Assembly (NCBI RefSeq): GCF_001515305.1
Contig: NZ_LNQV01000027.1
Coordinates: 1 to 58,236, forward strand
Direction: 5' to 3'
Length of the DNA stretch: 58,236 nt
Source: Aquitalea pelogenes
GTDB taxonomy: Bacteria; Pseudomonadota; Gammaproteobacteria; Burkholderiales; Chromobacteriaceae
Positions 1-9,764 of the stretch are shown here, in pieces; the first letter of the stretch is position 1; each line of letters opens with the position of its first letter. The notes beneath the pieces were generated by a model. It did not search any database and was not told where the DNA came from. It worked only from the letters and a program-made list of their open reading frames with translations. The position numbers and the translations under genes are program-made.

Positions 1-1200
1 GTTACCGCCGCCGGTGCACTGGTCGGGGCTTGTGCCGGACGATGTGCAGCAGGCCGAGGCATTGCTGCGCGGCGCGGCATTGCTGCGCGGCGCGGCTACA
101 CTCTCAGGCTGGGCGTTGACCGGATGGAAGGCCAGCATGCGCAGCAGGCTCATGTTGAAACCGGCATGTTCGTCCGGTGCCAGCGCCAGATCCTTGCGGC
201 CATGAATGGCAATCTGGTAGTACAGCTGCACGTCTTGCGGGGCAATCAGGCTGGCCAGTGCAAACAATGCTTCGCGTTCGGGTTCGTCGTCGGCAATGGC
301 CGTGGGCACGGTCTGTGCCATGGCCAGTTGCTGCAACAGCACGGCCATTTCGGCCAGCACACTGTCAAAACCGATGCCACGCTGCGCCAGCTGTTCGGCT
401 TCGGCCATCAGGCGCGGGCCATCACCGGCGGCCAGCGCATCCAGCAACACGAACAGGTAGCGGCGGTCCACCGCGCCCAGCATGGCGCGCACGCCGTCTT
501 CCTTCACTTCGCCCATGCCATAGGCAATGGCCTGATCCAGCAGCGACAGCGCATCGCGCATGGAACCTGCTGCGGCACGGCCCAGCAGGGCCAGGGCGGC
601 GCTTTCATGCGGCACGTTTTCCACTTGCAGCACATGGGCCAGATGGCCTGCCACCTGCTGTGGCGTCATGTTGCGCAGCGAAAACTGCAGGCAGCGCGAC
701 AGCACCGTGACCGGCACTTTTTGAGGATCGGTAGTGGCCAGGATGAACTTGACGTGGGACGGCGGTTCTTCCAGCGTCTTGAGCATGGCGTTGAAGGCAC
801 TCTTGGACAGCATGTGCACTTCGTCGATGATGTACACCTTGAAGCGGCCGGAGGTGGGCGCGTACTGCGCGTTTTCCAGTACTTCGCGGATATTGTCGAT
901 GCCGGTATTGGAGGCGGCGTCGATTTCCAGCAGGTCGACAAAGCGGCCTGCGTCGATCTGGCGACAGGCAGAACATTCACCGCAAGGCTCGGCCGTGGTG
1001 CCGGTTTCGCAGTTCAGGCTCTTGGCCAGAATGCGTGCGATGGTGGTCTTGCCCACCCCGCGGGTGCCGGTCAGCAGATAGGCGTGATGCAGCCGCTCTT
1101 CTTTCAGGGCATTGGAGAGGGCGCGCACCACGTGCTCCTGGCCGACAAGGTCGGCAAAGCGTTTGGGGCGCCACTTGCGGGCAAGGACTTGATAGCTCAT
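1..1200 (-). CDS. dnaX: DNA polymerase III subunit gamma/tau, 3' part missing
   Basis: Clamp-loader ATPase of the replicative polymerase; it loads the beta clamp and, as tau, couples the two core polymerases to DnaB. The first 400 residues are present, starting MSYQVLARKWRP, and the gene runs off the left edge. Visible are the Walker A motif GTRGVGKT (residues 45-52), zinc cysteines C64, C73, C76 and C79, and a DEVHML Walker B. Domains I-III are complete; only the beginning of the low-complexity linker before the tau-specific C-terminus is seen, and it contains a duplicated AAPRSN hexapeptide. No slippery frameshift site is visible in the part present. Identification is secure from motifs and length. 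Confidence 0.97.
   Translation of the reverse strand, partial: MSYQVLARKWRPKRFADLVGQEHVVRALSNALKEERLHHAYLLTGTRGVGKTTIARILAKSLNCETGTTAEPCGECSACRQIDAGRFVDLLEIDAASNTGIDNIREVLENAQYAPTSGRFKVYIIDEVHMLSKSAFNAMLKTLEEPPSHVKFILATTDPQKVPVTVLSRCLQFSLRNMTPQQVAGHLAHVLQVENVPHESAALALLGRAAAGSMRDALSLLDQAIAYGMGEVKEDGVRAMLGAVDRRYLFVLLDALAAGDGPRLMAEAEQLAQRGIGFDSVLAEMAVLLQQLAMAQTVPTAIADDEPEREALFALASLIAPQDVQLYYQIAIHGRKDLALAPDEHAGFNMSLLRMLAFHPVNAQPESVAAPRSNAAPRSNASACCTSSGTSPDQCTGGGN
61..96. repeat. 18-bp tandem duplication inside dnaX linker
   Basis: Two perfect head-to-tail copies of an 18-bp unit (61-78 and 79-96) lie in frame in dnaX and duplicate the hexapeptide AAPRSN on the minus strand. The position is the flexible linker after domain III, where length changes are tolerated. 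Confidence 0.9.
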
Positions 1201-1275
1201 GGGGGCGGATTTTAATGGCAATCGGCCGGCAAGGCGACTTCTTTTGTCAGTTGCCGCCTGCCGGTCTGGCTGGCC

Positions 1276-2319
1276 TTACTGGGCCGGATTCGCGCTGTCG
1301 GCAGCGGGCTGTGCTGCTGACTGGGCCTGGGCATTCAGGTAGCGCAGGCGCAGCTCGGCTGCCAGCTCTTGCGCCACCTTGGCATACAGGGTGCTCTTGT
1401 TGTAGCGGGTAATCACATAGAAATTGTTCAGCCCCAGCCAGTATTCAGTCACCCCCGGCGCAGTTTCCAGCGGCACCAGCACCGCCTGCACATTGTCGGC
1501 CACCTGGGCTTGTGGCAGCACACCGCGCGCCTTGAGTTCGCCCACTGTCAGGTGCAGGTTGAATTTGTCGGCCACCAGGCTGCTCAGATCCACGCCCGGT
1601 TGTACTGCTGCCGGGATGACGATGTCGTCGCCATGGCGCCAGCCTTGCAGCTGGAAGTAATGCGCCACGCTGCCGATGGCATCGTCGACGTTATTCCAGA
1701 TATCGCGGTGGCCGCTGCCGTCAAAATCCACCGCCCACTTGCGGAAGCTGGACGGCATGAACTGCGGCAGGCCCATCGCCCCGGCATAAGAGCCTTTCAG
1801 CGTCAACGGGTCGATGCCCTCTTCCTTGGACAGCTTGAGGAATTCGGTCAGCTCGCCACGGAAGTACTCGGCACGGCGCGGGTAGTTGAAGGCAATGGTG
1901 GTCAGCGCATCAGCCAGGCGGAAGCTGCCGGTGTTGCGGCCGTAATTGGTTTCAATGCCCAGAATGGCCACTACCATTTCCGGCGGCACGCCATACACCT
2001 GCTCGGCACGCTGCAAGGTGGCGGCATGCTGCTGCCAGAAGGCCACGCCGCTTTTCAGCAGACGCTCGTTGTAAAAGCTGCCGCGAAACTGATACCAGGG
2101 CCGGGATGTCGCCGGCTTGTCCAGAATGGCAATGATGTTGGGCTTGAGTTCCACATTGGCAAACACCGCCTCCAGCTCGGGCCGGTTGAAGCTGCCGCTG
2201 GCCACCTGCTCGTCGATATAACGCTGTACGTCTGCCCGGCCCAGCAAGGCGGCATCGGCTTGCGCCACAGAAGACACCACGCCACCGGCAAGGGCGGCGG
2301 CCATCAAGAATCGTTTCAT
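1276..2319 (-). CDS. mltB: Lytic murein transglycosylase B (MltB family)
   Basis: Periplasmic enzyme that cleaves the MurNAc-GlcNAc bond of peptidoglycan with formation of 1,6-anhydro-MurNAc. The 347-residue protein starts with a Sec-type signal peptide (MKRFLMAAALAGGVVSSVAQA); no lipobox cysteine is seen, so it may be a soluble rather than lipoprotein form. The GIETNYGRNTG segment contains the family's catalytic glutamate, followed by the GAMGLPQFMPSS motif of the SLT/MltB fold. A longer reading with an upstream start would place 26 residues before the signal peptide, so the internal ATG is preferred. It lies 31 bp downstream of hrcA in the same direction and is probably cotranscribed with it. 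Confidence 0.93.
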   Translation of the reverse strand: MKRFLMAAALAGGVVSSVAQADAALLGRADVQRYIDEQVASGSFNRPELEAVFANVELKPNIIAILDKPATSRPWYQFRGSFYNERLLKSGVAFWQQHAATLQRAEQVYGVPPEMVVAILGIETNYGRNTGSFRLADALTTIAFNYPRRAEYFRGELTEFLKLSKEEGIDPLTLKGSYAGAMGLPQFMPSSFRKWAVDFDGSGHRDIWNNVDDAIGSVAHYFQLQGWRHGDDIVIPAAVQPGVDLSSLVADKFNLHLTVGELKARGVLPQAQVADNVQAVLVPLETAPGVTEYWLGLNNFYVITRYNKSTLYAKVAQELAAELRLRYLNAQAQSAAQPAADSANPAQ

Positions 2320-2350
2320 CGGTAATTCCGTGTACTGCCGCCAGTGCGGC

Positions 2351-3367
2351 TTAATAAGAGAGCGCGCTGGAAACCAGCCGCGCAGTAATGTCGACAATGG
2401 GAATGACCCGTTCGTAGGCCATGCGGGTGGGGCCGACCACGCCCAGCGTGCCCACTACCATGCCGTTGATGCTGTAGGGCGCGGTCACCACCGAGCATTC
2501 GTCCAGCGTCATCACGCCGGATTCCTCGCCGATGAAAATATTGACGCCCTGGGCATCCTGCCCCTGGTTCAGCAGTTTCAGCAGTTCGGTCTTGCGCTCG
2601 AAAGTGGCAAACAGTTCGCGCAGTCGTGACAAGTCTTCGGACAAGTCGCGCACATTCAGCAGATTCATGCCGCCGGCAATCACCACCGCGTCGCTGGGGC
2701 TGCCCAGTGAACTCTGGCCAAAGCGCACCGCGGCCGACATCAGTTCGGTGATGTTACCCTGCAGTTCGCGCAGTTCCACCGCCACGCGGCTGGCAATGGC
2801 GCTCAGGCCCTGGCCGGCATAATGCTGGTTGATGAAATTGCCGGCCTCCACCAGTTCGCTCGGGCTGTAATCGCGTTCGGTGGTGAGCAAGTGGTTTTGC
2901 ACATCACCATCCAGTGTTACCAGAATCATCAGGATGCGCCGCTCGGACAGGCGCAGGAATTCGATCTGGCGAAAAGCGACATCAGAGCGCTGCGGCGTCA
3001 CCACCACCCCGGCAAAGTGGGTGAGATCGGACAGCAAGGTGGATGCCGCCTGCGCAATGCGCTGCGGGCTGTCCGGCTGCAGGCTGTTTTCCAGCTCGCG
3101 CATGGCCAGCTCTTCCAGCGGCTGGATGGTGAGCAGGTGATCGACAAACAGGCGATAGCCCTTGGCCGTCGGCACGCGTCCGGCCGAGGTATGCGGCGAG
3201 GCAATCAGCCCCATGCCTTCCAGGTCGGCCAGGATGTTGCGGATGGATGCAGATGACAGTTCCATGCCGGACAGCATGGACAGGGTTTTCGATCCCACTG
3301 GCTGACCATCGGCAATATAGCGTTCGATCAGCGTTTTCAGCAGACGTTGTGCGCGCTCGTTCATCAT
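2351..3367 (-). CDS. hrcA: Heat-inducible transcription repressor HrcA
   Basis: Repressor that binds CIRCE operators of groESL/dnaK-type heat-shock operons, with folding assisted by GroEL. The 338 residues match the family length: an N-terminal winged helix (about residues 1-75, with the [18 protein letters not shown] recognition segment) and a C-terminal GAF-like dimerisation region. The start is a double ATG preceded by a GAGAG ribosome site; either Met could be used. No CIRCE element is visible in the 160 bp between this gene and divergent recA, so autoregulation through a local CIRCE is not supported. Confidence 0.95.
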   Translation of the reverse strand: MMNERAQRLLKTLIERYIADGQPVGSKTLSMLSGMELSSASIRNILADLEGMGLIASPHTSAGRVPTAKGYRLFVDHLLTIQPLEELAMRELENSLQPDSPQRIAQAASTLLSDLTHFAGVVVTPQRSDVAFRQIEFLRLSERRILMILVTLDGDVQNHLLTTERDYSPSELVEAGNFINQHYAGQGLSAIASRVAVELRELQGNITELMSAAVRFGQSSLGSPSDAVVIAGGMNLLNVRDLSEDLSRLRELFATFERKTELLKLLNQGQDAQGVNIFIGEESGVMTLDECSVVTAPYSINGMVVGTLGVVGPTRMAYERVIPIVDITARLVSSALSY

Positions 3368-3459
3368 GCTCTCATTTTACCTGACCGGGCGATTCCGGCC
3401 AGCCTCTCCATCAATACCATGTTGCGTGTATTGGTGTCATTTCAAGCCGTCTTTCGCAT

Positions 3460-3487
3460 TTGTCGGCTCTTGCCTTTGTGCGATAAT
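3460..3487 (+). promoter_or_regulatory. Probable sigma-70 promoter of recA
   Basis: A TTGTCG -35 hexamer (3460-3465) and GATAAT -10 hexamer (3482-3487) are separated by 16 bp, about 40 bp before the recA start. No CTGT-N8-ACAG LexA box was seen around it. Confidence 0.55.
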
Positions 3488-3527
3488 CCCCCATCTATCG
3501 ATTCCACTACACGCAATTGGAGACAGC

Positions 3528-4574
3528 ATGGCGTCAGAAGACAAGAGCCGCGCATTGGCGGCAGCCCTTGCCCAGATCGAAAAGCAGTTCGGCAAGGGTT
3601 CGATCATGCGGATGAGCGACAACCAGATCAACGAAAACCTGCAAGTGGTATCCACCGGTTCGCTGGGCCTGGACCTGGCACTGGGTGTTGGCGGTCTGCC
3701 GCGCGGCCGTGTCGTGGAAATCTACGGCCCGGAATCTTCCGGTAAAACCACCCTGTGTCTGCAGGCCGTGGCCGAAGCCCAGAAACTGGGTGGCACCTGC
3801 GCCTACATCGACGCAGAAAATGCACTGGACCCGATCTACGCCCAGAAACTGGGTGTCAACGTGGAAGACCTGCTGATTTCCCAGCCGGACACCGGCGAGC
3901 AGGCACTGGAAATCTGCGACATGCTGGTGCGTTCCAGCGGTGTTGACGTCATCGTGATCGACTCGGTGGCCGCACTGGTACCCAAGGCCGAAATCGAAGG
4001 CGAAATGGGTGACAGCCACGTCGGCCTGCAAGCCCGCCTGATGAGCCAGGCACTGCGCAAGTTGACCGCCAACATCAAGCGTACCAATACCCTGGTGATC
4101 TTCATCAACCAGATCCGCATGAAGATCGGCGTGATGTTCGGCAACCCGGAAACCACCACCGGCGGTAACGCACTGAAGTTCTACGCCTCCGTGCGTCTGG
4201 ACATCCGTCGCGTCGGCGGCATCAAGAAGGGTGACGAGGTGATCGGTAACGAAACCCGCGTCAAGGTAGTGAAGAACAAGGTATCGCCGCCGTTCCGCCA
4301 GGCCGATTTCGACATCCTGTACGGTGAAGGCATCAGCCGCGAAGGCGAAATCATCGAGCTGGGCGTCAAGCACGGCTTCATTGAAAAATCCGGTGCCTGG
4401 TATGCCTACAACGGCCAGAAGATCGGCCAGGGCAAGGACAACACCCGCGAATGGCTGAAGTCCAACCCGGCCATCGCGCAGGAAATCGAAGGCAAGATCC
4501 GCGAAGCCGTCGGCATCAAGGTGGAAATCACCGAGAACGACGAAGAGCTGGCTGACGACGTACTGGACGTATAA
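3528..4574 (+). CDS. recA: Recombinase RecA
   Basis: DNA-dependent ATPase that forms filaments on single-stranded DNA, drives strand exchange and stimulates LexA-type self-cleavage. At 348 residues it has the usual length; Walker A is GPESSGKTT (67-75), the NQIRMKIG loop and the acidic C-terminal tail ([12 protein letters not shown]) are intact. The start was placed at the ATG behind GGAG, giving the typical [11 protein letters not shown]-terminus; an in-frame upstream extension has no family support. recX follows after 15 bp, the common arrangement in which RecX restrains RecA filaments. Confidence 0.99.
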   Translation: MASEDKSRALAAALAQIEKQFGKGSIMRMSDNQINENLQVVSTGSLGLDLALGVGGLPRGRVVEIYGPESSGKTTLCLQAVAEAQKLGGTCAYIDAENALDPIYAQKLGVNVEDLLISQPDTGEQALEICDMLVRSSGVDVIVIDSVAALVPKAEIEGEMGDSHVGLQARLMSQALRKLTANIKRTNTLVIFINQIRMKIGVMFGNPETTTGGNALKFYASVRLDIRRVGGIKKGDEVIGNETRVKVVKNKVSPPFRQADFDILYGEGISREGEIIELGVKHGFIEKSGAWYAYNGQKIGQGKDNTREWLKSNPAIAQEIEGKIREAVGIKVEITENDEELADDVLDV

Positions 4575-4589
4575 GCACGCGAACGGCTG

Positions 4590-5048
4590 ATGGAAAAAAG
4601 CCTGAAGGCGCGAGCCGTCGATCTCTTGTCCCGCCGCGAATACACACGGCGGGAACTGGAGCGGCGGCTCGCGCCGTTTGCCGAAAGCCCGGAACAGCTG
4701 GCCACCCTGCTGGACGAACTGGCCGAACGCAACTGGCAGTCCGACAGCCGCTTTGCCCGGCAGTTTGCCGACATCAAGGGCCAGAAATACGGCACCCGCC
4801 GCCTGCAGCAGGAAATGCGCCAGCGCGGTGTAGCACAGGAAGACATTGCCGATGCCCTGGCCGAGCGTGACGACCTGGCCCTGGCCCGGCGACAGTGGGA
4901 AAAGAAGTTTGGCAGCGTGGCCACCACGCCGCAGGAAAGGGCGAAACAGATGCGCTTTCTGGCGGCTCGCGGCTTTGGCATGGGTGTCATCCGTCAGGTG
5001 ATGGCAGGCCGTGACGAAGACGACTTCCCCTGGGCTGACGAGGACTAG
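4590..5048 (+). CDS. recX: Regulatory protein RecX
   Basis: Small helical modulator that caps or inhibits RecA filaments. The 152-residue product has the three-repeat RecX organisation, beginning with the ARAVDLLSRREYTRRELERRL segment and continuing through LDELAERNWQSDSRFARQFAD. It is 15 bp downstream of recA with no terminator between, so expression as recA readthrough is expected. Confidence 0.95.
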   Translation: MEKSLKARAVDLLSRREYTRRELERRLAPFAESPEQLATLLDELAERNWQSDSRFARQFADIKGQKYGTRRLQQEMRQRGVAQEDIADALAERDDLALARRQWEKKFGSVATTPQERAKQMRFLAARGFGMGVIRQVMAGRDEDDFPWADED

Positions 5049-5183
5049 CACGGCACAGGCTTCATCGCCACGCCATGACCCTTGCCAGCCTTGCCATGGC
5101 TTGACACAATCGGGCATGACCGTAATGGCCGCAAGACACTGTCCCACGCCGCTACCAACGTATTCAATCTCGACGAAAACGAC

Positions 5184-7817
5184 ATGAAAACCTCCGAAAT
5201 TCGCCAGAAATTCCTGGATTTCTTCGCCTCCAAAGGCCACCAGGTAGTAGCCTCCAGCTCGCTGGTACCGTGGGAAGATCCCACCCTGCTGTTTACCAAT
5301 GCCGGCATGAACCAGTTCAAGGACGTGTTCCTCGGCTTTGACAAGCGCCCCTACACCCGCGCCACCACCAGCCAGAAATGCGTACGCGCCGGCGGCAAGC
5401 ACAACGACCTGGAAAACGTCGGCTACACCGCACGTCACCATACCTTCTTCGAAATGCTGGGCAACTTCAGCTTCGGTGATTACTTCAAGCGCGACGCCAT
5501 TCACTTCGCCTGGGAATTCCTCACCGGCGAACAATGGCTGGCACTGCCGAAGGAAAAGCTGATGGTGACGGTGTACGCCACCGACGACGAAGCCTTCGAT
5601 ATCTGGAACAAGGAAGTCGGCGTTCCGGCTGACAAGATTGTCCGCATTGGCGACAACAAGGGCGCGCCCTACGCCTCGGACAACTTCTGGCAAATGGGTG
5701 ACACCGGCCCCTGCGGCCCGTGTACCGAAATTTTCTACGACCACGGCGACCACATCTGGGGCGGCCCGCCGGGAAGCCCGGAAGAAGACGGTGACCGCTT
5801 CATCGAAATCTGGAACAACGTGTTCATGCAGTTCAACCGCGACGAGTCCGGCACCATGCATCCGCTGCCGAAACCGTCGGTGGATACCGGCATGGGCTTG
5901 GAGCGCATCTCGGCCGTGCTGCAACACGTACACGCCAACTACGAGATCGACCTGTTCCAGAACCTGCTGAAAGCCGCTGCGCGTGAAACCGGCGTGCCCT
6001 TCAGCATGGACGTGCCGTCGCTCAAGGTGATTGCCGACCACATCCGCGCCTGCTCCTTCCTGATTGCCGACGGCGTGATTCCGTCCAACGATGGCCGCGG
6101 TTACGTGCTGCGTCGCATCATCCGTCGCGCCATCCGCCACGGTTACAAGCTGGGTCAGAAGGGTCTGTTCTTCCACAAGCTGGTCGCCGACCTGGCCGAG
6201 GAAATGGGTCAGGCCTATCCGGAACTGCGCCAGAAGCAGGCCGAGATCGAAGACACCCTGCGCCAGGAAGAGCTGCGCTTTGCCGAAACCCTGGACAAGG
6301 GCATGGCCCTGCTGGAAACCGCACTGGCAGCCAACAGCAAGGTGCTGGATGGCGAAACCGCCTTCAAGCTGTACGACACCTTCGGCTTCCCGCTGGACCT
6401 GACCGCCGACATCTGCCGCGAACGCGAAGTGGAAGTGGATCAGGACGGCTTCGACAAGGCAATGGAAGCCCAGCGCGAACGCGCCCGTGCCGCTTCGTCC
6501 TTCAAGATGGCCGGCAATGTCGACTACAGCGGTGCCGACACCGTATTCAACGGCTATGAATCCAGCAGCGTGGATGCCAAGGTACTGGCACTGTACAAGG
6601 GCAATGAAGCCGTACAGCAGCTGGACGCCGGCGACGAAGGCATCGTGGTGCTGGACAATACCGCCTTCTACGCCGAAGGCGGCGGTCAGGTGGGCGATGT
6701 GGGTGAAATCTCTGCCCAGGGCGGCGTAGCGGCACTGTTCGACGTGGCCGACACCCAGAAGGTGCAGGCTGCGGTATTCGGTCACAAGGGCCGTCTGGCA
6801 CGTGGCAGCCTGAAGGTTGGCGACAGCGTCACCGCCACCATCGACCTGCACAAGCGTGCCGCCACCGCGCGTAACCACTCTGCCACTCACCTGCTGCATG
6901 CCGCCCTGCGCCATGTACTGGGTGAACACGTGGCGCAGAAGGGTTCGCTGGTGAACCCGGAACGTGCCCGCTTCGACTTTGCCCACAACGAACCGGTTTC
7001 CGCCGAGCAACTGGCCGAAGTGGAGCGCATCGTCAACCGCGTGGTGATCCACAACGTGGAAGTCAGCGTGGGCCACATGTCCTACGACGACGCCATCAAG
7101 GCCGGTGCCATTGCCCTGTTTGGTGAAAAGTACGGCGACACCGTGCGCGTGCTGAAAATGGGCGACTTCTCCACCGAACTGTGCGGCGGTACCCACGTAC
7201 AGCGCACCGGTGACATCGGCCTGTTCAAGATCATCGCCGAAACCGGCGTGGCTGCTGGCGTACGCCGTATCGAAGCCGTCACCGGCGAAGGTGCGGTGGC
7301 ACTGGTACAGGCACAGGATGGCGAACTGAAAGCCGCCGCTGCCATCGCCCAGGCACAGCCGGGCGAACTGCTGTCCAAGCTGGAAAAACTGCAGGCCGAA
7401 CTGAAGGCCGCGCAGAAACAGGCTCAGCAGCTGAAGGGCCAACTGGCACTGGGTCAGCTCGACCAGCTGCTGGCCGGCAAACAGCAAAGCATCAATGGCG
7501 TGGCCTGCCTGATCAGCAAGATTGACGACATCGATGCTGCCACCTTGCGTGACATGAGCGACAAGGTCATGGACAAGCTGGAAAGCGGCCTGGCGCTGCT
7601 GGCCTGCGTGGCCGACGGCAAGGTGAGCCTGATTGCCCGTGTTTCCAAGGACCTGACCGGCAAGGTCAAGGCTGGTGAACTGGTGAATCAGGTTGCCCTG
7701 CAAGTAGGCGGCAAGGGTGGTGGCCGTCCGGACATGGCACAGGCTGGCGGTACGCAGCCGGAGAACCTGGCCGCAGCGCTGGAAAGCCTGCCGTCCTGGC
7801 TGGAAGGCAAGCTGTAA
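5184..7817 (+). CDS. alaS: Alanine--tRNA ligase
   Basis: Charges tRNA-Ala and edits Ser/Gly mischarging. The protein has 877 residues, the normal bacterial length: class II catalytic domain starting [14 protein letters not shown], the tRNA recognition region, the editing domain with its HSATHLLH zinc motif and downstream CGGTH, and the C-terminal coiled-coil/C-Ala domain. An upstream ATG at 5082 would add 34 unrelated residues, so the internal start that gives the family N-terminus is used. recA-recX-alaS is a common order in proteobacteria. A strong terminator follows. Confidence 0.98.
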   Translation: MKTSEIRQKFLDFFASKGHQVVASSSLVPWEDPTLLFTNAGMNQFKDVFLGFDKRPYTRATTSQKCVRAGGKHNDLENVGYTARHHTFFEMLGNFSFGDYFKRDAIHFAWEFLTGEQWLALPKEKLMVTVYATDDEAFDIWNKEVGVPADKIVRIGDNKGAPYASDNFWQMGDTGPCGPCTEIFYDHGDHIWGGPPGSPEEDGDRFIEIWNNVFMQFNRDESGTMHPLPKPSVDTGMGLERISAVLQHVHANYEIDLFQNLLKAAARETGVPFSMDVPSLKVIADHIRACSFLIADGVIPSNDGRGYVLRRIIRRAIRHGYKLGQKGLFFHKLVADLAEEMGQAYPELRQKQAEIEDTLRQEELRFAETLDKGMALLETALAANSKVLDGETAFKLYDTFGFPLDLTADICREREVEVDQDGFDKAMEAQRERARAASSFKMAGNVDYSGADTVFNGYESSSVDAKVLALYKGNEAVQQLDAGDEGIVVLDNTAFYAEGGGQVGDVGEISAQGGVAALFDVADTQKVQAAVFGHKGRLARGSLKVGDSVTATIDLHKRAATARNHSATHLLHAALRHVLGEHVAQKGSLVNPERARFDFAHNEPVSAEQLAEVERIVNRVVIHNVEVSVGHMSYDDAIKAGAIALFGEKYGDTVRVLKMGDFSTELCGGTHVQRTGDIGLFKIIAETGVAAGVRRIEAVTGEGAVALVQAQDGELKAAAAIAQAQPGELLSKLEKLQAELKAAQKQAQQLKGQLALGQLDQLLAGKQQSINGVACLISKIDDIDAATLRDMSDKVMDKLESGLALLACVADGKVSLIARVSKDLTGKVKAGELVNQVALQVGGKGGGRPDMAQAGGTQPENLAAALESLPSWLEGKL

Positions 7818-7830
7818 CAAGCCTTGTTTC

Positions 7831-7875
7831 AACGACAACAGCCGCCGGTGCAACCCGGCGGCTGTTGTCGTTTAT
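7831..7875 (+). terminator. Intrinsic terminator after alaS
   Basis: A perfect stem of 16 to 18 bp (7833-7848 with 7855-7870, extendable by A-T pairs) with a 6-nt loop is followed by TTT. It lies 13 bp after the alaS stop codon. Confidence 0.9.
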
Positions 7876-7913
7876 AGTGTACTCATTCCTGATGTGATTG
7901 CCGGAGCCTCACC

Positions 7914-8654
7914 ATGTCAGTCATCCACCGTGTTCTGTCCTGCCTGTCCCAGGCCGGTGCCGTACTGCTGCTATCAGCGCTGCTGGCCCAGCCTGCCAGT
8001 GCAGCCGAGCGCTTGCTGGTGGTAACCGAAAACGAGTTCTGGCTGAATACCGTGGATGGACAGGGCAATATCTCCGGCCCCAGCACGCGACTGGTAAAGG
8101 ACATCCTGGCGCGCGCGGGCCTGAAAGCAGATTTTCAAGTGTTTCCGTGGGCACGCGCCTATCGTATCGCCGCTACCCGACCCAACACGCTGATTTATTC
8201 GATTGCCCGCACCAGCAGCCGTGAAAGCCAGTTCATCTGGCTGGGGCAGATAGCCTACATGCAACGTGTGTTCTACCGGCTGCACGGCGAAACCGGCATT
8301 ACACCGCAGAGCCTGGAACAAGTGAAAAACTGCTGCAAGGTGTGCGTGGGCAATCACGATGTGCAAGAAGAGTTCCTGGCCAGGGCCGGCTTCCAGGAAA
8401 ACAACCAGTACATCACCACCAACAGCCAGCAGGAGTGTCCGCGCCTGCTGCAAAGCGGAGCAGCCCAGCTGCTGATAGCCGACCCGGACCAGCTACGCAG
8501 CGAGCTGGCACGGTTGAAACTGCCCGAGCAGCAGTTTGACGCAGTACTCACCCTGCCACAGGGCGATCCCTTGTACCTGGCCGCCAATCCGGCCAGCGAC
8601 CCGCAATTGCTGCAGGCCATCAGCGAAGCCATCCGCACGCTCAAACAGCGCTGA
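7914..8654 (+). CDS. Periplasmic solute-binding protein, SBP family 3
   Basis: A 246-residue secreted protein with a signal peptide ending near PASA-AERLL, followed by the family-3 (amino-acid type) binding-protein fold: LLVVTENEFW at the first strand, a PSTRLVKDILARAGL helix, and the PWARAYRIAATRPNTLIYSIAR stretch typical of the group. No permease or ATPase genes lie beside it, so it may be an orphan receptor or serve a transporter elsewhere; the ligand cannot be read from the sequence. GGAG lies 5-8 bp before the ATG. Flanked by the alaS terminator and a 330-bp gap, it is probably monocistronic. Confidence 0.8.
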   Translation: MSVIHRVLSCLSQAGAVLLLSALLAQPASAAERLLVVTENEFWLNTVDGQGNISGPSTRLVKDILARAGLKADFQVFPWARAYRIAATRPNTLIYSIARTSSRESQFIWLGQIAYMQRVFYRLHGETGITPQSLEQVKNCCKVCVGNHDVQEEFLARAGFQENNQYITTNSQQECPRLLQSGAAQLLIADPDQLRSELARLKLPEQQFDAVLTLPQGDPLYLAANPASDPQLLQAISEAIRTLKQR

Positions 8655-8985
8655 ACCGCGCATTACTGCCTGTCAGTCCGGACAGCACCCAGGCACTAGG
8701 ACAGCCATCCCCCATAGGCCAGCCAGCCCATCTGCTTCTGGAAGTCTTTGAATCTGCTTCCACATTTCACCTGCACGCAAAAATTATATTCCATTCAAAT
8801 ATTCAGCATGCATTTATGCCATTGTTGACTCATATCAAAACCGTTTAGAGCCAAATGAAAATAATAAACAGCTTCTCACAAGTCCCAATGACGTTGACAA
8901 GCAGACAGCTGCGGATTTTGCCGTAATCGGCTTCTTTCCTTCTGCGTACCACGTCCGGGCGGCAATTTTCACGCAAGGAACAGCC
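8655..8985 (+). other. 331-bp intergenic region ahead of the ODP/GTPase operon
   Basis: No coding potential was seen. The second half is clearly A/T-richer than the surroundings (about 8760-8870) and carries the FNR-like box and -10 candidate described separately. A second TTGACA (8894-8899) has no good -10 partner at normal spacing. Confidence 0.7.
8825..8866 (+). promoter_or_regulatory. FNR/ANR-like box with class II-spaced -10
   Basis: TTGAC-TCAT-ATCAA (8825-8838) matches the FNR consensus TTGAT-N4-ATCAA with one mismatch. An AATAAT -10-like hexamer (8860-8865) lies where a class II FNR promoter would have it (box centre about 41 bp before the implied start near 8872). A leader of about 113 nt would precede the first gene. 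This is based on pattern matching only. Confidence 0.5.
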
Positions 8986-9753
8986 ATGGCTCTGGTGCTT
9001 TATGATGATGGTAATCACAAGTGCGTTGCATTTACCGAGCTGGTACAGGGAGAAGGCATTCAGTCCAATCAGTTTGCCATCATCGACAAAGGCGACGGCA
9101 TGCTTCTGGACCCGGGTGGCAACCTGACTTACAAGCACCTGATTGCCGAGCTGGCTGACTACTTCCTGCCATCGCACACCCGTTACATTTTCGCCTCCCA
9201 CCAGGACCCGGACATCATCGCCTCGGCCAACGGCTGGCTGCTGATCACCGATGCCCAGATCATCATCGCCCAGGAATGGGTGCGCTTCTTGCCGCACTTC
9301 TGTATCCGCGGTGCCACCGAAGGCCGGCTGATTCCCATCCCGCCGCGCGGCATGGACATCACCCTGGGCGAATCCACCCTCAAGATCATTCCGGCGCATT
9401 ACCTGCACACCGTCGGTTTTTTCCAGGTGTACGACCCGATCAGCAAAATCCTGTTCTCCGGCGACATCGGTGCCTCGCTGATGGACGGTCACGATGCCGG
9501 CAAACCGGTGAGCGACTTCGACGCCCACCTGATCGACAGCCACATGCTGGGCTTCCACAAGCGTTACATGACCAATAACAAGGCCTGCCGCCTGTGGGTG
9601 AACATGATTCGCCAGCTGGATGTGGAGTGGATCGTGCCGCAGCACGGCGGCTCGTTCAAGGGCAAGGACATGGTCAAACGCTTCCTCGACTGGTTCGAAA
9701 CCCTGGAGTGCGGTACCGACCTGATTACCGCTGCCGACTACACGCTGGATTGA
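8986..9753 (+). CDS. Oxygen-binding diiron (ODP-type) metallo-beta-lactamase-fold protein
   Basis: A 255-residue protein resembling the diiron domain of flavodiiron proteins but without the flavodoxin domain. Candidate metal ligands are H72 and D74 in the HQDPD motif, D76, H138 (PAHYLH), D160 (FSGD) and H220 (PQHGG). The HxDxD form, with the following His of classical flavodiiron enzymes absent, is the signature of ODP-type oxygen-binding sensors rather than O2/NO reductases. No signal peptide is present, so it is cytoplasmic. It is the first gene of a tight operon with a GTPase and Roadblock proteins, consistent with an O2/redox input. AAGGAA precedes the ATG. Fold is confident; the sensor role is inferred. 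Confidence 0.82.
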   Translation: MALVLYDDGNHKCVAFTELVQGEGIQSNQFAIIDKGDGMLLDPGGNLTYKHLIAELADYFLPSHTRYIFASHQDPDIIASANGWLLITDAQIIIAQEWVRFLPHFCIRGATEGRLIPIPPRGMDITLGESTLKIIPAHYLHTVGFFQVYDPISKILFSGDIGASLMDGHDAGKPVSDFDAHLIDSHMLGFHKRYMTNNKACRLWVNMIRQLDVEWIVPQHGGSFKGKDMVKRFLDWFETLECGTDLITAADYTLD

Positions 9754-9764
9754 GCCACCTTCCC

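Noticed and set aside
3368-3527. CIRCE element or LexA box in the hrcA/recA gap
   Set aside because: Neither TTAGCACTC-N9-GAGTGCTAA nor CTGT-N8-ACAG was found; only a sigma-70-like promoter is supported.
3534-7853. A 1439-codon open frame on the minus strand opposite recA, recX and alaS
   Set aside because: It is antisense to three certain genes; the long opening results from codon bias in GC-rich DNA. Its product is Gln/His/Val-rich with no family features.
8894-8899. TTGACA as the -35 of the ODP operon
   Set aside because: No -10-like hexamer at 15-19 bp downstream; the FNR-like arrangement upstream is better spaced.
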